A stretch of DNA of 15,137 nt from an uncultured Caulobacter sp. (GTDB lineage: Bacteria > Pseudomonadota > Alphaproteobacteria > Caulobacterales > Caulobacteraceae). The translations under genes and the position numbers were made by a program. The notes beneath the pieces were generated by a model. It was given only the letters and a program-made list of their open reading frames with translations, was not told the origin of the DNA and did not search any database. Location of the stretch: contig CALKHU010000231.1 of NCBI GenBank assembly GCA_937991555.1, positions 1-15,137 on the forward strand, given 5' to 3'. Each line of letters starts with the position of its first letter. The stretch's first letter is position 1. Positions 1 to 8,196 of this stretch are shown piece by piece.

Positions 1-1698
1 ATCGCCGGCGCAGGGCCTGATCGCGCCGCGCCCCGCCCGACCGCTCCCGCCCCCATCCCGCTCCCTTCCCCCCTCCACGGGGAAGGGAGCAGACCCCACG
101 CCCTGCTCGCCACCGACGCCAACGCCCGCCGGATCTACGCCCTCGACGACGCAGCCCGTGCGCTCGGGCTGTACGTCGGCCAGAAGGCGACGGACGCCGC
201 CGCCCTGGTCCCCGAGCTGGAAACCCACGACGCTGATCCCGTCGCCGACGCGGCGGCGCTGGAGGCGCTGTGCGACTGGTGCGTGCGGTTCTCGCCGGCC
301 GTGGCGGTCGACGGCGCGGACGGGCTGTTCCTCGACATCACCGGCGTCTCGCACCTGTGGGGCGGCGAGGCGGCGATGGCCGGCGACCTGCTGGCCCGGA
401 TGGCGGCCAACGGCATCGCCGCCCGCGCCGCCGTGGCCGACACCGCCGGGGCGGCCTGGGCCCTGGCGCGTCATCTCCCTTCCTCCTCGATGGAGGAAGG
501 GCCGGGGATGGTGGTGCAACCTCAGAGCCGCCGGGCGGGCGCCGGTGGGCTCCGCGCCCTGCCGAGCTTTCCTCACGGACACAGCGGCCACACCACCACC
601 CAACCCTCCTCCATCGAGGAGGAGGGCTTTTCGCGAAGGATACCTCGCGCCGCTATCGTCCCCTCCGGCGCCGAAGCCCGCGCGCTGGCGCCGTTGCCGG
701 TCACCGCCCTGCGGCTGGACGAGACGGCGGCGGCCCAGCTGCCGAGGCTCGGCCTGACGCGCATCGACCGCATCCTCGGCCTGCCCCGCGCCCAGCTGAC
801 CCGCCGGTTCGGGACGGGCGTGGTGCTGCGGCTGGACCAGGCGCTGGGCCGGGCGGGCGAGGCCCTGGTCTACCGCCGGCCGCCGACCCCCTGGTTCGAC
901 CGCCTCGCCTTCGCCGAGCCGATCAGCGCCCTGGAGGACCTCGTCCGCGTCGCCGGCGACATCGCCGGCCGCCTGTGCGAGCGGCTGCGGACCGAGGGCC
1001 GGGGCGCGCGGCGGTTCGAGCTGGTCTTCCACCGCGTCGACGGCCGGGCGTTTCCGGCCCGCGCGGGCCTGTCGCTGGCCGGTCGCGACGCGAAGGTCCT
1101 GACCCGGCTGTTCGCGCCCAGGCTGGAGGCGATCGATCCCGGCTTCGGCATCGAGGTGGTGACCCTGTCCGCCGACGGGGTGGAGCCGCTGTCGGCCGCC
1201 CAGGGCCGGCTCGACGCCGGCCGCGCGGCCCTGGCCGAGGAGAGCGTCGCGGCCCTGGTCGACCGCCTCGCCAACCGCCTGGGAGAGGACGCCGTCTGGC
1301 GGGCGGAGGTGTTCGAGAGCCATGTCCCCGAGCGGGCCGTACGGTCCGCGCCGGCCGTGTCGACGCCCGGGCCGGGCGGCTGGGACCCCGAGGCGCCGCG
1401 CCCGGTCCGGCTGTTCTCCCGTCCCGAGGCGGTCGAGGCCATGGCCGTTCTGCCGGACGAGCCGCCGATGACCTTCACCTGGCGCGGCCAGCGCCGGAGG
1501 GTGGTCCGCGCCGAAGGCCCCGAGCGCATCGCCGAGGAGTGGTGGCGCAAGCCCATCGACGCCGTCGGCCCCGCCTTCGTGCGCGACTACTACCGCGTCG
1601 AGGACGAGGCCGGCGGCCGCTTCTGGCTGTTCCGCGCCGGCCTGTGGGGCGATCCCGACAACCCGCCGCGCTGGTGGCTGCACGGGGTGTTCGCATGA
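1..1698 (+). CDS. imuB: ImuB, inactive Y-family DNA polymerase homologue (5' partial)
   Basis: ImuB is the Y-family-like adaptor of the ImuA-ImuB-DnaE2 mutasome, which joins the error-prone polymerase DnaE2 to the replication clamp during SOS mutagenesis. The frame is open from base 1, so the N-terminus is outside the window; 565 codons remain. The Y-family region around bases 310-360 reads VDGADGLFLDITG where active polymerases have a SIDE-type motif, so the usual catalytic acids are absent, as expected for ImuB. A helix-hairpin-helix-like part follows (LPRLGLTRIDRILGLPRAQL, about 740-800), and the C-terminus ends in the family-typical WWLHGVFA. The stop overlaps the dnaE2 start (ATGA, 1695-1698), indicating translational coupling. 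Two palindromic elements (60-90 and 477-626) are inserted in frame, adding residues foreign to the family. imuA would be expected just upstream. Family assignment is firm. Confidence 0.93.
   Translation: MAGAGPDRAAPRPTAPAPIPLPSPLHGEGSRPHALLATDANARRIYALDDAARALGLYVGQKATDAAALVPELETHDADPVADAAALEALCDWCVRFSPAVAVDGADGLFLDITGVSHLWGGEAAMAGDLLARMAANGIAARAAVADTAGAAWALARHLPSSSMEEGPGMVVQPQSRRAGAGGLRALPSFPHGHSGHTTTQPSSIEEEGFSRRIPRAAIVPSGAEARALAPLPVTALRLDETAAAQLPRLGLTRIDRILGLPRAQLTRRFGTGVVLRLDQALGRAGEALVYRRPPTPWFDRLAFAEPISALEDLVRVAGDIAGRLCERLRTEGRGARRFELVFHRVDGRAFPARAGLSLAGRDAKVLTRLFAPRLEAIDPGFGIEVVTLSADGVEPLSAAQGRLDAGRAALAEESVAALVDRLANRLGEDAVWRAEVFESHVPERAVRSAPAVSTPGPGGWDPEAPRPVRLFSRPEAVEAMAVLPDEPPMTFTWRGQRRRVVRAEGPERIAEEWWRKPIDAVGPAFVRDYYRVEDEAGGRFWLFRAGLWGDPDNPPRWWLHGVFA
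60..90. repeat. Palindromic repeat inserted in frame in imuB (element A)
   Basis: Two perfect 12-base arms, GCTCCCTTCCCC (60-71) and GGGGAAGGGAGC (79-90), flank a 7-base loop. The translation across it (PLPSPLHGEGSRP) does not look like ImuB and interrupts the conserved N-terminal segment just before ALLATDANARRIYALDD. Pyrimidine/purine-skewed palindromes of this style are common dispersed elements in alphaproteobacterial genomes; that this is a family member is inference. Confidence 0.75.
477..626. repeat. Composite 150-bp inverted-repeat element in frame in imuB (element B)
   Basis: The element begins with hairpin CCCTTCCTCC-TCGAT-GGAGGAAGGG (477-501) and ends with hairpin CCCTCCTCC-ATCGA-GGAGGAGGG (604-626). 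Inside these lie GGTGGTG (510-516) and its complement CACCACC (591-597), so the two ends are inverted copies of each other. The segment is exactly 150 bases (50 codons), contains no stop in the imuB frame, and encodes low-complexity sequence (including PSSSMEEG and PSSIEEEG) unlike ImuB. It resembles a non-autonomous MITE or palindromic coding element. No transposase is present here. Confidence 0.8.
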
Positions 1699-4600
1699 CC
1701 CGGTATGTCGAGCTCCAGGTCACGACCAACTACAGCTTCCTGCGCGGGGCTTCGCATCCGGGCGAGCTGGTGCGCGCGGCCCATGCGCTGGGGCTCGGAG
1801 CGGTCGGCGTCACCGACCGCAACAGCCTGGCCGGCGTGGTCCGCGCCTGGGCCGAGGCCCGCGACCTGAAAATCCGCAGCCTGACCGGGTGCCGGCTGGA
1901 CTTCCTGAACGGCTGGCCGAGCCTGCTCTGCTATCCGTCCGACCGCGAGGCCTACGCCCGCCTCACCCGGCTGCTCTCGGTGGGCCAGAGCGGCGCCGGG
2001 AAAGGCGAGTGCGACCTGCTGATCGACGACTTCCTGCACTTCTCCGAAGGGCAGCTGGTGCTGATCGTCCCGCCCGACAGGCTGACGGAGGACTTCGAGG
2101 CCAAGGCCGCCCGGCTGGCCGAGGCGCTGGCCGGGAACGTCTGGCTGGCCGCCTCGCGGCCCTATGCGGCCCGGGACCTCAGGCGCATCCACCGCCTGCA
2201 CCAGCTGTCGCTGCGCATCGGCGCGCCGATGACGGCCACCGGCGACGTCCTCTACCACGGCCCCGAGCGGCGGCCGCTGCAGGACATCCTGACCTGCATC
2301 CGCGAGGGCTGCACCATCGCCGGGGCAGGCTTCCGGCTCGAGGCCAACGCCGAGCGGCACCTGAAGTCGCCGGCCGAGATGGCCCGGCTGTTCCGGCGCT
2401 GGCCCGACGCGGTCGAGCGCTCGGCGGAGATCGCCGACCGGATCGCCTTCGACCTCGGCGAGCTGCGCGAGGAATACCCTGACGAACCCGTGCCGCCCGG
2501 CCGGACGGCGATCCAGCACCTGCGCCGCCTGGCCTGCGACGGGGCGAGGGCGCGCTACCCGAAGGACCGCTACCCGGGCGGCGTGCCGACCAAGGTGGCG
2601 AGGAACCTGCGGATGGAGCTGAAGCTGATCCGCAAGATGAACTACGCCAACTACTTCCTCACCGTGCACGACATCGTCGCCGAGGCCCGGCGGCTGGGCA
2701 TCCTCTGCCAGGGGCGGGGATCGGCCGCCAACTCGTCCGTCTGCTATTGCCTGGGCGTGACGGCGATCGATCCGACCCGGCACCGGCTGCTGTTCACCCG
2801 CTTCATCTCCGAGAACCGCGGCGAGCCGCCCGACATCGACGTCGACTTCGAGCACGAGCGGCGCGAGGAGGTGATACAGTACGTCTACCGCCGCTACGGC
2901 CGGCACAGGGCGGCGATCTGCGCGACGGTGATCCACTACCGGCCGCGCAGCGCCATCCGCGAGGTCGGCAAGGCGCTGGGCCTGACCGAGGATGTCACCG
3001 CCGCCCTGGCCAACACCGTCTGGGGCAGCTGGGGCGGGGAGATCGCCGGGGAGCACATCCGCCAGGCCGGCCTCGATCCCGACAATCCGGAGATCCGTCG
3101 CGCCACCACCCTGGCGGCCGAACTGCTGCGGTTCCCCCGCCACCTGTCCCAGCACGTCGGCGGCTTCGTGCTGACCAAGCGCCGGCTCGACGAGACCGTG
3201 CCGATCGGCAACGCCGCCATGGAGGACCGCACCTTCATCCAGTGGGACAAGGACGACATCGACGCCCTGGGGCTGATGAAGGTCGACATCCTGGCCCTGG
3301 GCATGCTGACCGCCCTGCAGCGGGGCATGACCCTGCTGCGGAAGGATCACGGCCAGCCGATCCACGACCTGGTCGACATCCCGGAGGAGGAGAAGCCCGT
3401 CTACGACATGCTGACCCGGGCCGACTCGCTGGGCGTGTTCCAGGTCGAGAGCCGGGCCCAGATGTCGATGCTGCCGAGGCTGCGGCCGGAGAAGTTCTAC
3501 GACCTGGTCATCGAGGTGGCGATCGTCCGGCCGGGACCGATCCAGGGCAAGATGGTCCACCCCTACCTGCGCCGGAAGCAGGGGCTGGAGAGGCCGGACT
3601 ACCCCTCGCCCCACCCCGACCACGGGCCGCAGGACGAGCTGCAGCAGGTGCTGGGCAATACGCTGGGGGTGCCGCTGTTCCAGGAGCAGGCGATGAGCCT
3701 GGCCATCGAGGCGGCCCGGTTCACGCCGGACGAGGCCGACGGCCTGCGGCGCGCCATGGCCACCTTCCGCAATCTCGGCGACCCGGCCCAGTATCGCGAC
3801 CGTTTCGTCGGCGGGATGGTGGCGCGGGGCTACGAGCCGGAGTTCGCCGAGCGCTGCTTCGCGCAGATCGAGGGCTTCGGCTCCTACGGCTTTCCCGAAA
3901 GCCACGCGGCCAGCTTCGCCAAGCTGGTCTACGTCTCGGCCTGGATGAAGTGCTTCTGGCCGGACGTGTTCTGCGCGGCGCTGCTGAATTCCCAGCCGAT
4001 GGGCTTCTACCAGCCGGCGCAGCTGGTCCGGGACGCCCGCGAGCACGGGGTCGAGGTGCGCCCGCCCGACATCCTGCTCAGCGACTGGGACTGCACGCTC
4101 GAGCCCGCGAGCGAGCCCGGTTCGCGGCTCAAGGCGGTGCGGCTGGGCCTGCGCCAGATCAAGGGGCTGCGGGAACAGGCGGTCCTGCGGCTGATGGAGA
4201 CCCGCGACGGGGCGAGCGACCTGCGGGACCTGGCCCGGCGCTCGGGACTGGACCGCCGCTCGCTGGAGCTGATCGCCGAGGCCGACGGCTTCCGCTCGCT
4301 CGGCCTGGCCCGGCGCGAGGCGCTGTGGGCCGTGAAGGGCGAGGCCGCCGACCTTCGCGCCGGGCGCGAGCCGTCGATGCTGAGCGGCCTGCCGCTGTTC
4401 GAGGCGGCGGTGAACCTGCCCCCGGTGGGCCTGGCCCAGCACGTGGCCGAGGACTACCGGACCACCAGCCTGTCGCTGAAGGCGCATCCCTGCGAGTTCT
4501 TCCGGCCGATGCTCGACCGCCTGGGCTGCGTGCGGGCCGCCGACCTGAAGACCATCCGCAGCGGCGCGCGGGTGGCCGTCGGCGGCCTGGTGCTGATCCG

Positions 4601-4913
4601 CCAGCGTCCGGGCACCGCCAAGGGCGTGGTGTTCATCACCCTCGAGGACGAGAGCGGGCCGGCCAACGCCGTGGTCTGGCAGGACGTCTTCAAGGCCAAC
4701 CGCCGGACAGCGATGGGCTCGGCTTTCCTGGTCGTCCACGGCCGCGTCCAGCGCGACCACAACGGCCGCGAGGAGGGCGAGGTCATCCATGTGGTCGCCG
4801 AGCGCTTCACCGACCTGACCGGCGAGCTGGGCCGGATGCGGGAGGAGCCGCAATCGGCGCGGCCGGGCGAGGCGGTGCGGTCCCGGCTGGTGCGCAGCCG
4901 CGACTTTCACTGA
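1695..4913 (+). CDS. dnaE2: Error-prone DNA polymerase DnaE2
   Basis: A 1072-residue C-family DNA polymerase, paralogue of the replicative alpha subunit, which performs translesion synthesis with ImuA and ImuB after DNA damage. The start overlaps the imuB stop and gives MTRYVELQVTTNYSFLRG, the family-typical N-terminus. The PHP domain there lacks the HxH metal-binding pattern of replicative DnaE (ELQ.TTN instead of HLR.HSD), typical of DnaE2. Catalytic acids are in PDIDVDF (D382 and D384, with D380 before them) and LMKVDILALG (D531). A C-terminal OB-fold (GGLVLIRQRPGTAKGVVFITLED, about residues 955-1035) follows the helix-hairpin-helix region. Length is usual for the family and no frame damage is visible. 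SOS control would act from the imuA promoter, outside the window. In this GC-rich gene the antisense strand carries a long spurious open frame. Confidence 0.97.
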   Translation: MTRYVELQVTTNYSFLRGASHPGELVRAAHALGLGAVGVTDRNSLAGVVRAWAEARDLKIRSLTGCRLDFLNGWPSLLCYPSDREAYARLTRLLSVGQSGAGKGECDLLIDDFLHFSEGQLVLIVPPDRLTEDFEAKAARLAEALAGNVWLAASRPYAARDLRRIHRLHQLSLRIGAPMTATGDVLYHGPERRPLQDILTCIREGCTIAGAGFRLEANAERHLKSPAEMARLFRRWPDAVERSAEIADRIAFDLGELREEYPDEPVPPGRTAIQHLRRLACDGARARYPKDRYPGGVPTKVARNLRMELKLIRKMNYANYFLTVHDIVAEARRLGILCQGRGSAANSSVCYCLGVTAIDPTRHRLLFTRFISENRGEPPDIDVDFEHERREEVIQYVYRRYGRHRAAICATVIHYRPRSAIREVGKALGLTEDVTAALANTVWGSWGGEIAGEHIRQAGLDPDNPEIRRATTLAAELLRFPRHLSQHVGGFVLTKRRLDETVPIGNAAMEDRTFIQWDKDDIDALGLMKVDILALGMLTALQRGMTLLRKDHGQPIHDLVDIPEEEKPVYDMLTRADSLGVFQVESRAQMSMLPRLRPEKFYDLVIEVAIVRPGPIQGKMVHPYLRRKQGLERPDYPSPHPDHGPQDELQQVLGNTLGVPLFQEQAMSLAIEAARFTPDEADGLRRAMATFRNLGDPAQYRDRFVGGMVARGYEPEFAERCFAQIEGFGSYGFPESHAASFAKLVYVSAWMKCFWPDVFCAALLNSQPMGFYQPAQLVRDAREHGVEVRPPDILLSDWDCTLEPASEPGSRLKAVRLGLRQIKGLREQAVLRLMETRDGASDLRDLARRSGLDRRSLELIAEADGFRSLGLARREALWAVKGEAADLRAGREPSMLSGLPLFEAAVNLPPVGLAQHVAEDYRTTSLSLKAHPCEFFRPMLDRLGCVRAADLKTIRSGARVAVGGLVLIRQRPGTAKGVVFITLEDESGPANAVVWQDVFKANRRTAMGSAFLVVHGRVQRDHNGREEGEVIHVVAERFTDLTGELGRMREEPQSARPGEAVRSRLVRSRDFH

Positions 4914-4921
4914 AGGCGGCG

Positions 4922-4947
4922 GTCCCGGCGGCGCGACCCTCCGGGAC
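4922..4947. terminator. Weak hairpin after dnaE2, possible terminator
   Basis: GTCCCGG (4922-4928) pairs with CCGGGAC (4941-4947) around a 12-base loop, followed by ATTTAG rather than a real T-run. It lies 8 bases after the dnaE2 stop. It could end the mutasome transcript, but as an intrinsic terminator it is weak. Confidence 0.3.
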
Positions 4948-4965
4948 ATTTAGCCGCATGTTCAC

Positions 4966-4975
4966 ACACCGGTGT
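4966..4975. promoter_or_regulatory. Perfect 10-bp palindrome before the histidine kinase gene
   Basis: ACACCGGTGT is a perfect palindrome ending 14 bases before the kinase ATG. It could be an operator half or chance; no regulator is identified. Confidence 0.25.
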
Positions 4976-4989
4976 TCTGATGCGCGCCG

Positions 4990-6795
4990 ATGAGCACCTC
5001 GCCCGTACAGGTCGCGACCCTGAAGCTGGATGGCTATGTCCGCCATTTCCGGGGCATGGCCGCCGTCCGCTTCGCCATGGCGGTCGGCCTGTCGGCGATC
5101 GTCGCGATCGTCGCCGGCCCCTGGTACGCGGTCGGTTTCGGGGCGCTGCACCTGACGCTCTATGCCGTGCTGTTCTGGGCCGTCGAGGTCGCCGCCCGGG
5201 ACCCGGACACGGTCACCGCCCTGAAGAAGCTCACCGTCCGCACCGGACTGATCACCTTCCTGATCTCGCTGCAGGCCTGCGCCATGGCGCTGGACGTCCG
5301 GTCGGAGGCGACCACGCAGGTCGTCCGGCTCGAGACCGGGCTTCTGATCATCGGCGTCCTGATGTTCACCGCCCTCCAGGTGCACATGAGCCGGCTGGCC
5401 TACGTCGCCGCCATCGCGCCGTCCATCGCGTCCCTGCTGTGGATCGCCATGAACTCCGGCCCGGCGATGCCGAGCGCCCATTTCGCGATCGCGGTGCTGC
5501 TGTTCGTCGCCGCCATCGTCGCCGCCAGCTGGCGCCAGCAGACCACCGACCGCACCCTGGCCGACGCCCGCATGGCGCTGGAGGAGCAGAACCTGGCCCT
5601 GCAGGCGCTCGTCGCCCGGGCCGAGGCGGCCCAGGCCCAGGCCGAGGCGGCCAGCCGCGCCAAGTCCGACTTCCTGGCCATGACCAGCCACGAGATCCGC
5701 ACGCCCCTGAACGCCGTCCTGGGTCTGGCCGAGGCGCTGAACCGCTCCCGGCTGTCGCCCCGCCAGAAGGACATGGCCCGCGGCGTCATCGACGCCGGGG
5801 CGCTGCTGAAGCGGCTGCTCGACGCGATGCTCGACATCGGCCGCATCGAGGCCGGCCGGTCGACGCTCAGCGTCGCGCCGTTCGACCTGCGCGAGTCGGT
5901 CGAGACGGTGGTCCGGATCTGGGGCGCCCGCGCCGCCGAACAGGGCGTGACGCTGGTCCCGGAGCTCGACGGCCTGCCATCGCCCTGCGGGCTGGTCGCC
6001 GACGGCGGCAAGGTCGAGCAGGTGCTGATCAACCTGGTCTCCAACGCGCTCAAGTTCAGTCCCCGCGGCGGGCGGGTGACGATCCGGGTCTCGGCGGCGG
6101 CCGAGTCCGGCGGCGCCGACATGACCGTGCGCATGGCCGTGTCGGACCAGGGGCCCGGCGTGTCCCCGGCCGACCGGGAGCGCATCTTCAGGGTCTTCGA
6201 GCAGACCGAGGCCGGACGCGCCCTGGGCGGCGCCGGCCTCGGCCTGGCGATCTGCGCCGGCAACCTCGCCCTGATGGGCGGCGGCATCGAGGTCGACGAG
6301 GCGGCGGGCGGCGGCGCGCTGTTCCGGGCGACCTTCCAGGCCCCGGCCTGCGCCCTGCTGTCGGGCGTCGCCGACGAGGCCGAGGCCGCGGGGCTGGACG
6401 ACGCCCGGCCGCTGCGGGTGCTGGCGGCCGAGGACAACGCGGGCAACCGCCATGTCCTGCGGGCGCTTCTGGAGCCCCTGCCGGTGGCGCTGACCGTGGT
6501 CGAGGACGGCCGGCAGGCGCTGGCGGCGCTCGCGGCCCAGCCGTTCGACATCGTGCTGATGGACGCCAACATGCCGGTGATGGACGGCCTCGCCGCGCTG
6601 CGGGCGCTCCGGGCCGACGGCGTCAGCATCCCCGTCTGGATGCTGACCGCCAATGTCTACGACGAGGACGTCGCCCGCTACCGCGCCGCCGGCGCCGACG
6701 GGGTGGTGCGCAAGCCGATCGCGCTGGAGGAGCTGTTCGCGGCCCTCTCGGACGCGGCGACGCGGCTCGAGACGCCCGAGGCCGCCGCGGCTTAG
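4990..6795 (+). CDS. Membrane hybrid sensor histidine kinase with receiver domain
   Basis: A 601-residue hybrid kinase. Residues about 23-180 contain roughly six hydrophobic segments with no obvious large periplasmic sensor domain. A short coiled-coil linker (about 188-222, Ala/Glu/Gln-rich) leads to the HisKA domain with phosphoacceptor His234 in MTSHEIRTPLN. The HATPase part has the N box INLVSNALKF (Asn352), the G1 box SDQGPG and the G2 box GGAGLGLAI (about 413-421). The C-terminal receiver (about 475-590) has acidic EDN (481-483), phosphoacceptor Asp525 in LMDANMPVMDG, and conserved MLTA and RKPI. All catalytic elements are present, so it should autophosphorylate and relay to its own receiver. 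No response regulator or phosphotransfer gene is adjacent, so it is an orphan. The ATG at 4990 is chosen because the coding signal starts there; no strong ribosome binding site is seen. Ligand and output are unknown. Confidence 0.93.
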   Translation: MSTSPVQVATLKLDGYVRHFRGMAAVRFAMAVGLSAIVAIVAGPWYAVGFGALHLTLYAVLFWAVEVAARDPDTVTALKKLTVRTGLITFLISLQACAMALDVRSEATTQVVRLETGLLIIGVLMFTALQVHMSRLAYVAAIAPSIASLLWIAMNSGPAMPSAHFAIAVLLFVAAIVAASWRQQTTDRTLADARMALEEQNLALQALVARAEAAQAQAEAASRAKSDFLAMTSHEIRTPLNAVLGLAEALNRSRLSPRQKDMARGVIDAGALLKRLLDAMLDIGRIEAGRSTLSVAPFDLRESVETVVRIWGARAAEQGVTLVPELDGLPSPCGLVADGGKVEQVLINLVSNALKFSPRGGRVTIRVSAAAESGGADMTVRMAVSDQGPGVSPADRERIFRVFEQTEAGRALGGAGLGLAICAGNLALMGGGIEVDEAAGGGALFRATFQAPACALLSGVADEAEAAGLDDARPLRVLAAEDNAGNRHVLRALLEPLPVALTVVEDGRQALAALAAQPFDIVLMDANMPVMDGLAALRALRADGVSIPVWMLTANVYDEDVARYRAAGADGVVRKPIALEELFAALSDAATRLETPEAAAA

Positions 6796-6823
6796 GCTGG
6801 GGACTGGGCGTCCTTATCCAGTC

Positions 6824-6966
6824 GCTCTCCCAGCGGGAGAGCTGTCGCCGCGAAGCGGTGACTGAGTGGGAAGAACCGGGGCTGGCCGCCTGGCCGCCGC
6901 GCCTCCCACTCCGACCCTGCTACGTCCTGTCGGACTACGCAGGCCCACCTCTCCCACGGGGAGAGG
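6824..6966. repeat. Composite palindromic element between convergent genes (element C)
   Basis: Left hairpin GCTCTCCC-AGC-GGGAGAGC (6824-6842) and right hairpin CCTCTCCC-ACG-GGGAGAGG (6948-6966) flank further pairs: GTCGCCGC/GCGGTGAC around GAA (6844-6862, one G-T mismatch) and GAGTGGGA (6864-6871) with TCCCACTC (6904-6911). The organisation of a hairpin at each end with inverted internal segments parallels element B in imuB. It fills nearly all of the 174-base gap between the convergent kinase and moeA genes, ending 3 bases from the moeA stop, so it may also stop transcription from both sides. Confidence 0.75.
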
Positions 6967-6969
6967 GAC

Positions 6970-8196
6970 TTAGGACCAGCCCCGCTCCAGCGGCAGGATA
7001 TCCACCACCGTTCCGGCCTCGACCGCCTCGGCCCGGGGCCGGCGGCGCAGCAGGCAGTCGGCGGCCGCGAACACCGTCACCAGCGAGCTGTCCTGGTCGG
7101 GGAAGGCCTCGACGCCGTCCGGGCCGCGGCGGGCCCGCATCCAGTGTTCGCGGGGACCGTTGGCGGGCAACGGCCGGGCCAGCGGGGCGGTCGCCGTGTG
7201 CAGCGGCGTGGCCGCGCCCTGCAGCGCCAGCACCAGCGGCTTGAGGAACAGCTCGGCGCAGACGAAGGCGCTGGCCGGGTTGCCCGGCAGGCCGAGCACC
7301 AGGCGGCCGTCGGCCAGGCGTCCGAACCAGGTCGGCTTGCCGGGGCGGACGTTGACCGTCTCCACGTCGAGCTCGAGGCCCAGGGAGGCGAGCGCCGGCT
7401 TGACCAGGTCGTAGTCGCCGACCGAGGCGCCGCCGACGGTGACGATCACCTCGGCCTCGACCGCGCGGACGGCGTCGGCGATGGCGCCCTCGTCGTCGCC
7501 CGTGGGGGCGAGGCGTGTCGGCGCGGCGCCCCAGCGGGCGAGCATGGCCAGCAGGCCGGCCGAGCCGGACTCATAGATCTGGAACGGGCCCGCCTCGCCG
7601 CCCGGCGCGGCCAGCTCCTCGCCGGTGGCCAGCACAGCCACGCGGGGGCGCAGGGCGACCGACAGCCGGTCGCGGCCCGCGGCGGCGGCCAGCGACAGCC
7701 GCCAGGGGTCGAGCCGGACGCCGGCGTCCAGCAGCACCGTCCCGGCGCGGAAGTCGCCGCCGCGCGGGCGGACGTTCGAGCCGGTTCCGGCCGGGCCGAG
7801 GCGGACGTGGTCGCCCTCGCGGGTCGCCTCCTCCTGGATGATCACCAGATCGGCGCCCTCCGGTACGGGCGCGCCGGTGAAGATGCGGACGGCCTCGCCC
7901 GGGCCGAGCGGCGCCGGATGGCCGCGGCCTGCGGCGCTCTCGCCGACGATGCGCAGGCTGGTCCCGGCCCCGACGTCGGCCCGGCGCACAGCCCAGCCGT
8001 CCATGGCCGAGGCGTCGAAGGGCGGCTGGTCGCGGGTGGCCGCGACGGTCTCGGCCAGCACCCGGCCGTCGGCCTCGGCGAGCGCTACGGTTTCAGGGGA
8101 AGGCGGCGTCGCCCGCGCCAGCATCCGGGCCCGCGCCTCGTCGACGCTCAGGCCCCGGAGCGGCCGGTCAGCCGACGAAGGCGCGTTCGAGGACAT
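6970..8196 (-). CDS. moeA: Molybdopterin molybdenumtransferase MoeA
   Basis: MoeA inserts molybdate into adenylylated molybdopterin in the last step of molybdenum cofactor synthesis, in the cytoplasm. The 408-residue protein has the N-terminal signature PPFDASAMDGWAVR (Asp66), the segment IFTGAPVPEGADLVI (105-119), ATGEEL (190-195, matching the catalytic Glu region), PTGDDEG (231-237), the cofactor-binding GGASVGDYD (255-263) and GLPGNPASA (302-310). Length and domain order are normal for MoeA. The ATG at 8196 lies inside the 3' end of fpr, overlapping it by 29 bases, with CGGAG about 11 bases upstream; no other ATG, GTG or TTG occurs before the conserved region. It is probably co-transcribed with fpr. 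No other moa or mob gene is in the window. Confidence 0.96.
   Translation of the reverse strand: MSSNAPSSADRPLRGLSVDEARARMLARATPPSPETVALAEADGRVLAETVAATRDQPPFDASAMDGWAVRRADVGAGTSLRIVGESAAGRGHPAPLGPGEAVRIFTGAPVPEGADLVIIQEEATREGDHVRLGPAGTGSNVRPRGGDFRAGTVLLDAGVRLDPWRLSLAAAAGRDRLSVALRPRVAVLATGEELAAPGGEAGPFQIYESGSAGLLAMLARWGAAPTRLAPTGDDEGAIADAVRAVEAEVIVTVGGASVGDYDLVKPALASLGLELDVETVNVRPGKPTWFGRLADGRLVLGLPGNPASAFVCAELFLKPLVLALQGAATPLHTATAPLARPLPANGPREHWMRARRGPDGVEAFPDQDSSLVTVFAAADCLLRRRPRAEAVEAGTVVDILPLERGWS

Noticed and set aside
734..754. QLPRLG in ImuB as a clamp-binding motif
   Set aside because: It lies in the helix-hairpin-helix-like segment where L-x-x-L-G-L is a structural pattern, so a clamp role is not supported.
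270..1694. Upstream extension of the dnaE2 frame to 270
   Set aside because: Arg/Pro/Gly-rich and overlaps the clearly real imuB frame; the conserved DnaE2 N-terminus begins at 1695.
1590..4949. 1119-residue open frame antisense to dnaE2
   Set aside because: A shadow of the GC-rich dnaE2 codon pattern; translation is His/Gln/Gly-rich with no family resemblance.
4807..6453. 548-residue antisense frame over the kinase gene
   Set aside because: Shadow frame; low-complexity Gly/Arg/Asp composition, while the plus-strand frame carries all kinase motifs.
4980..7244. 754-residue plus-strand frame starting 10 bases before the kinase
   Set aside because: Different frame from the kinase, Arg/Pro/Gly-rich, runs through the repeat element into moeA antisense.
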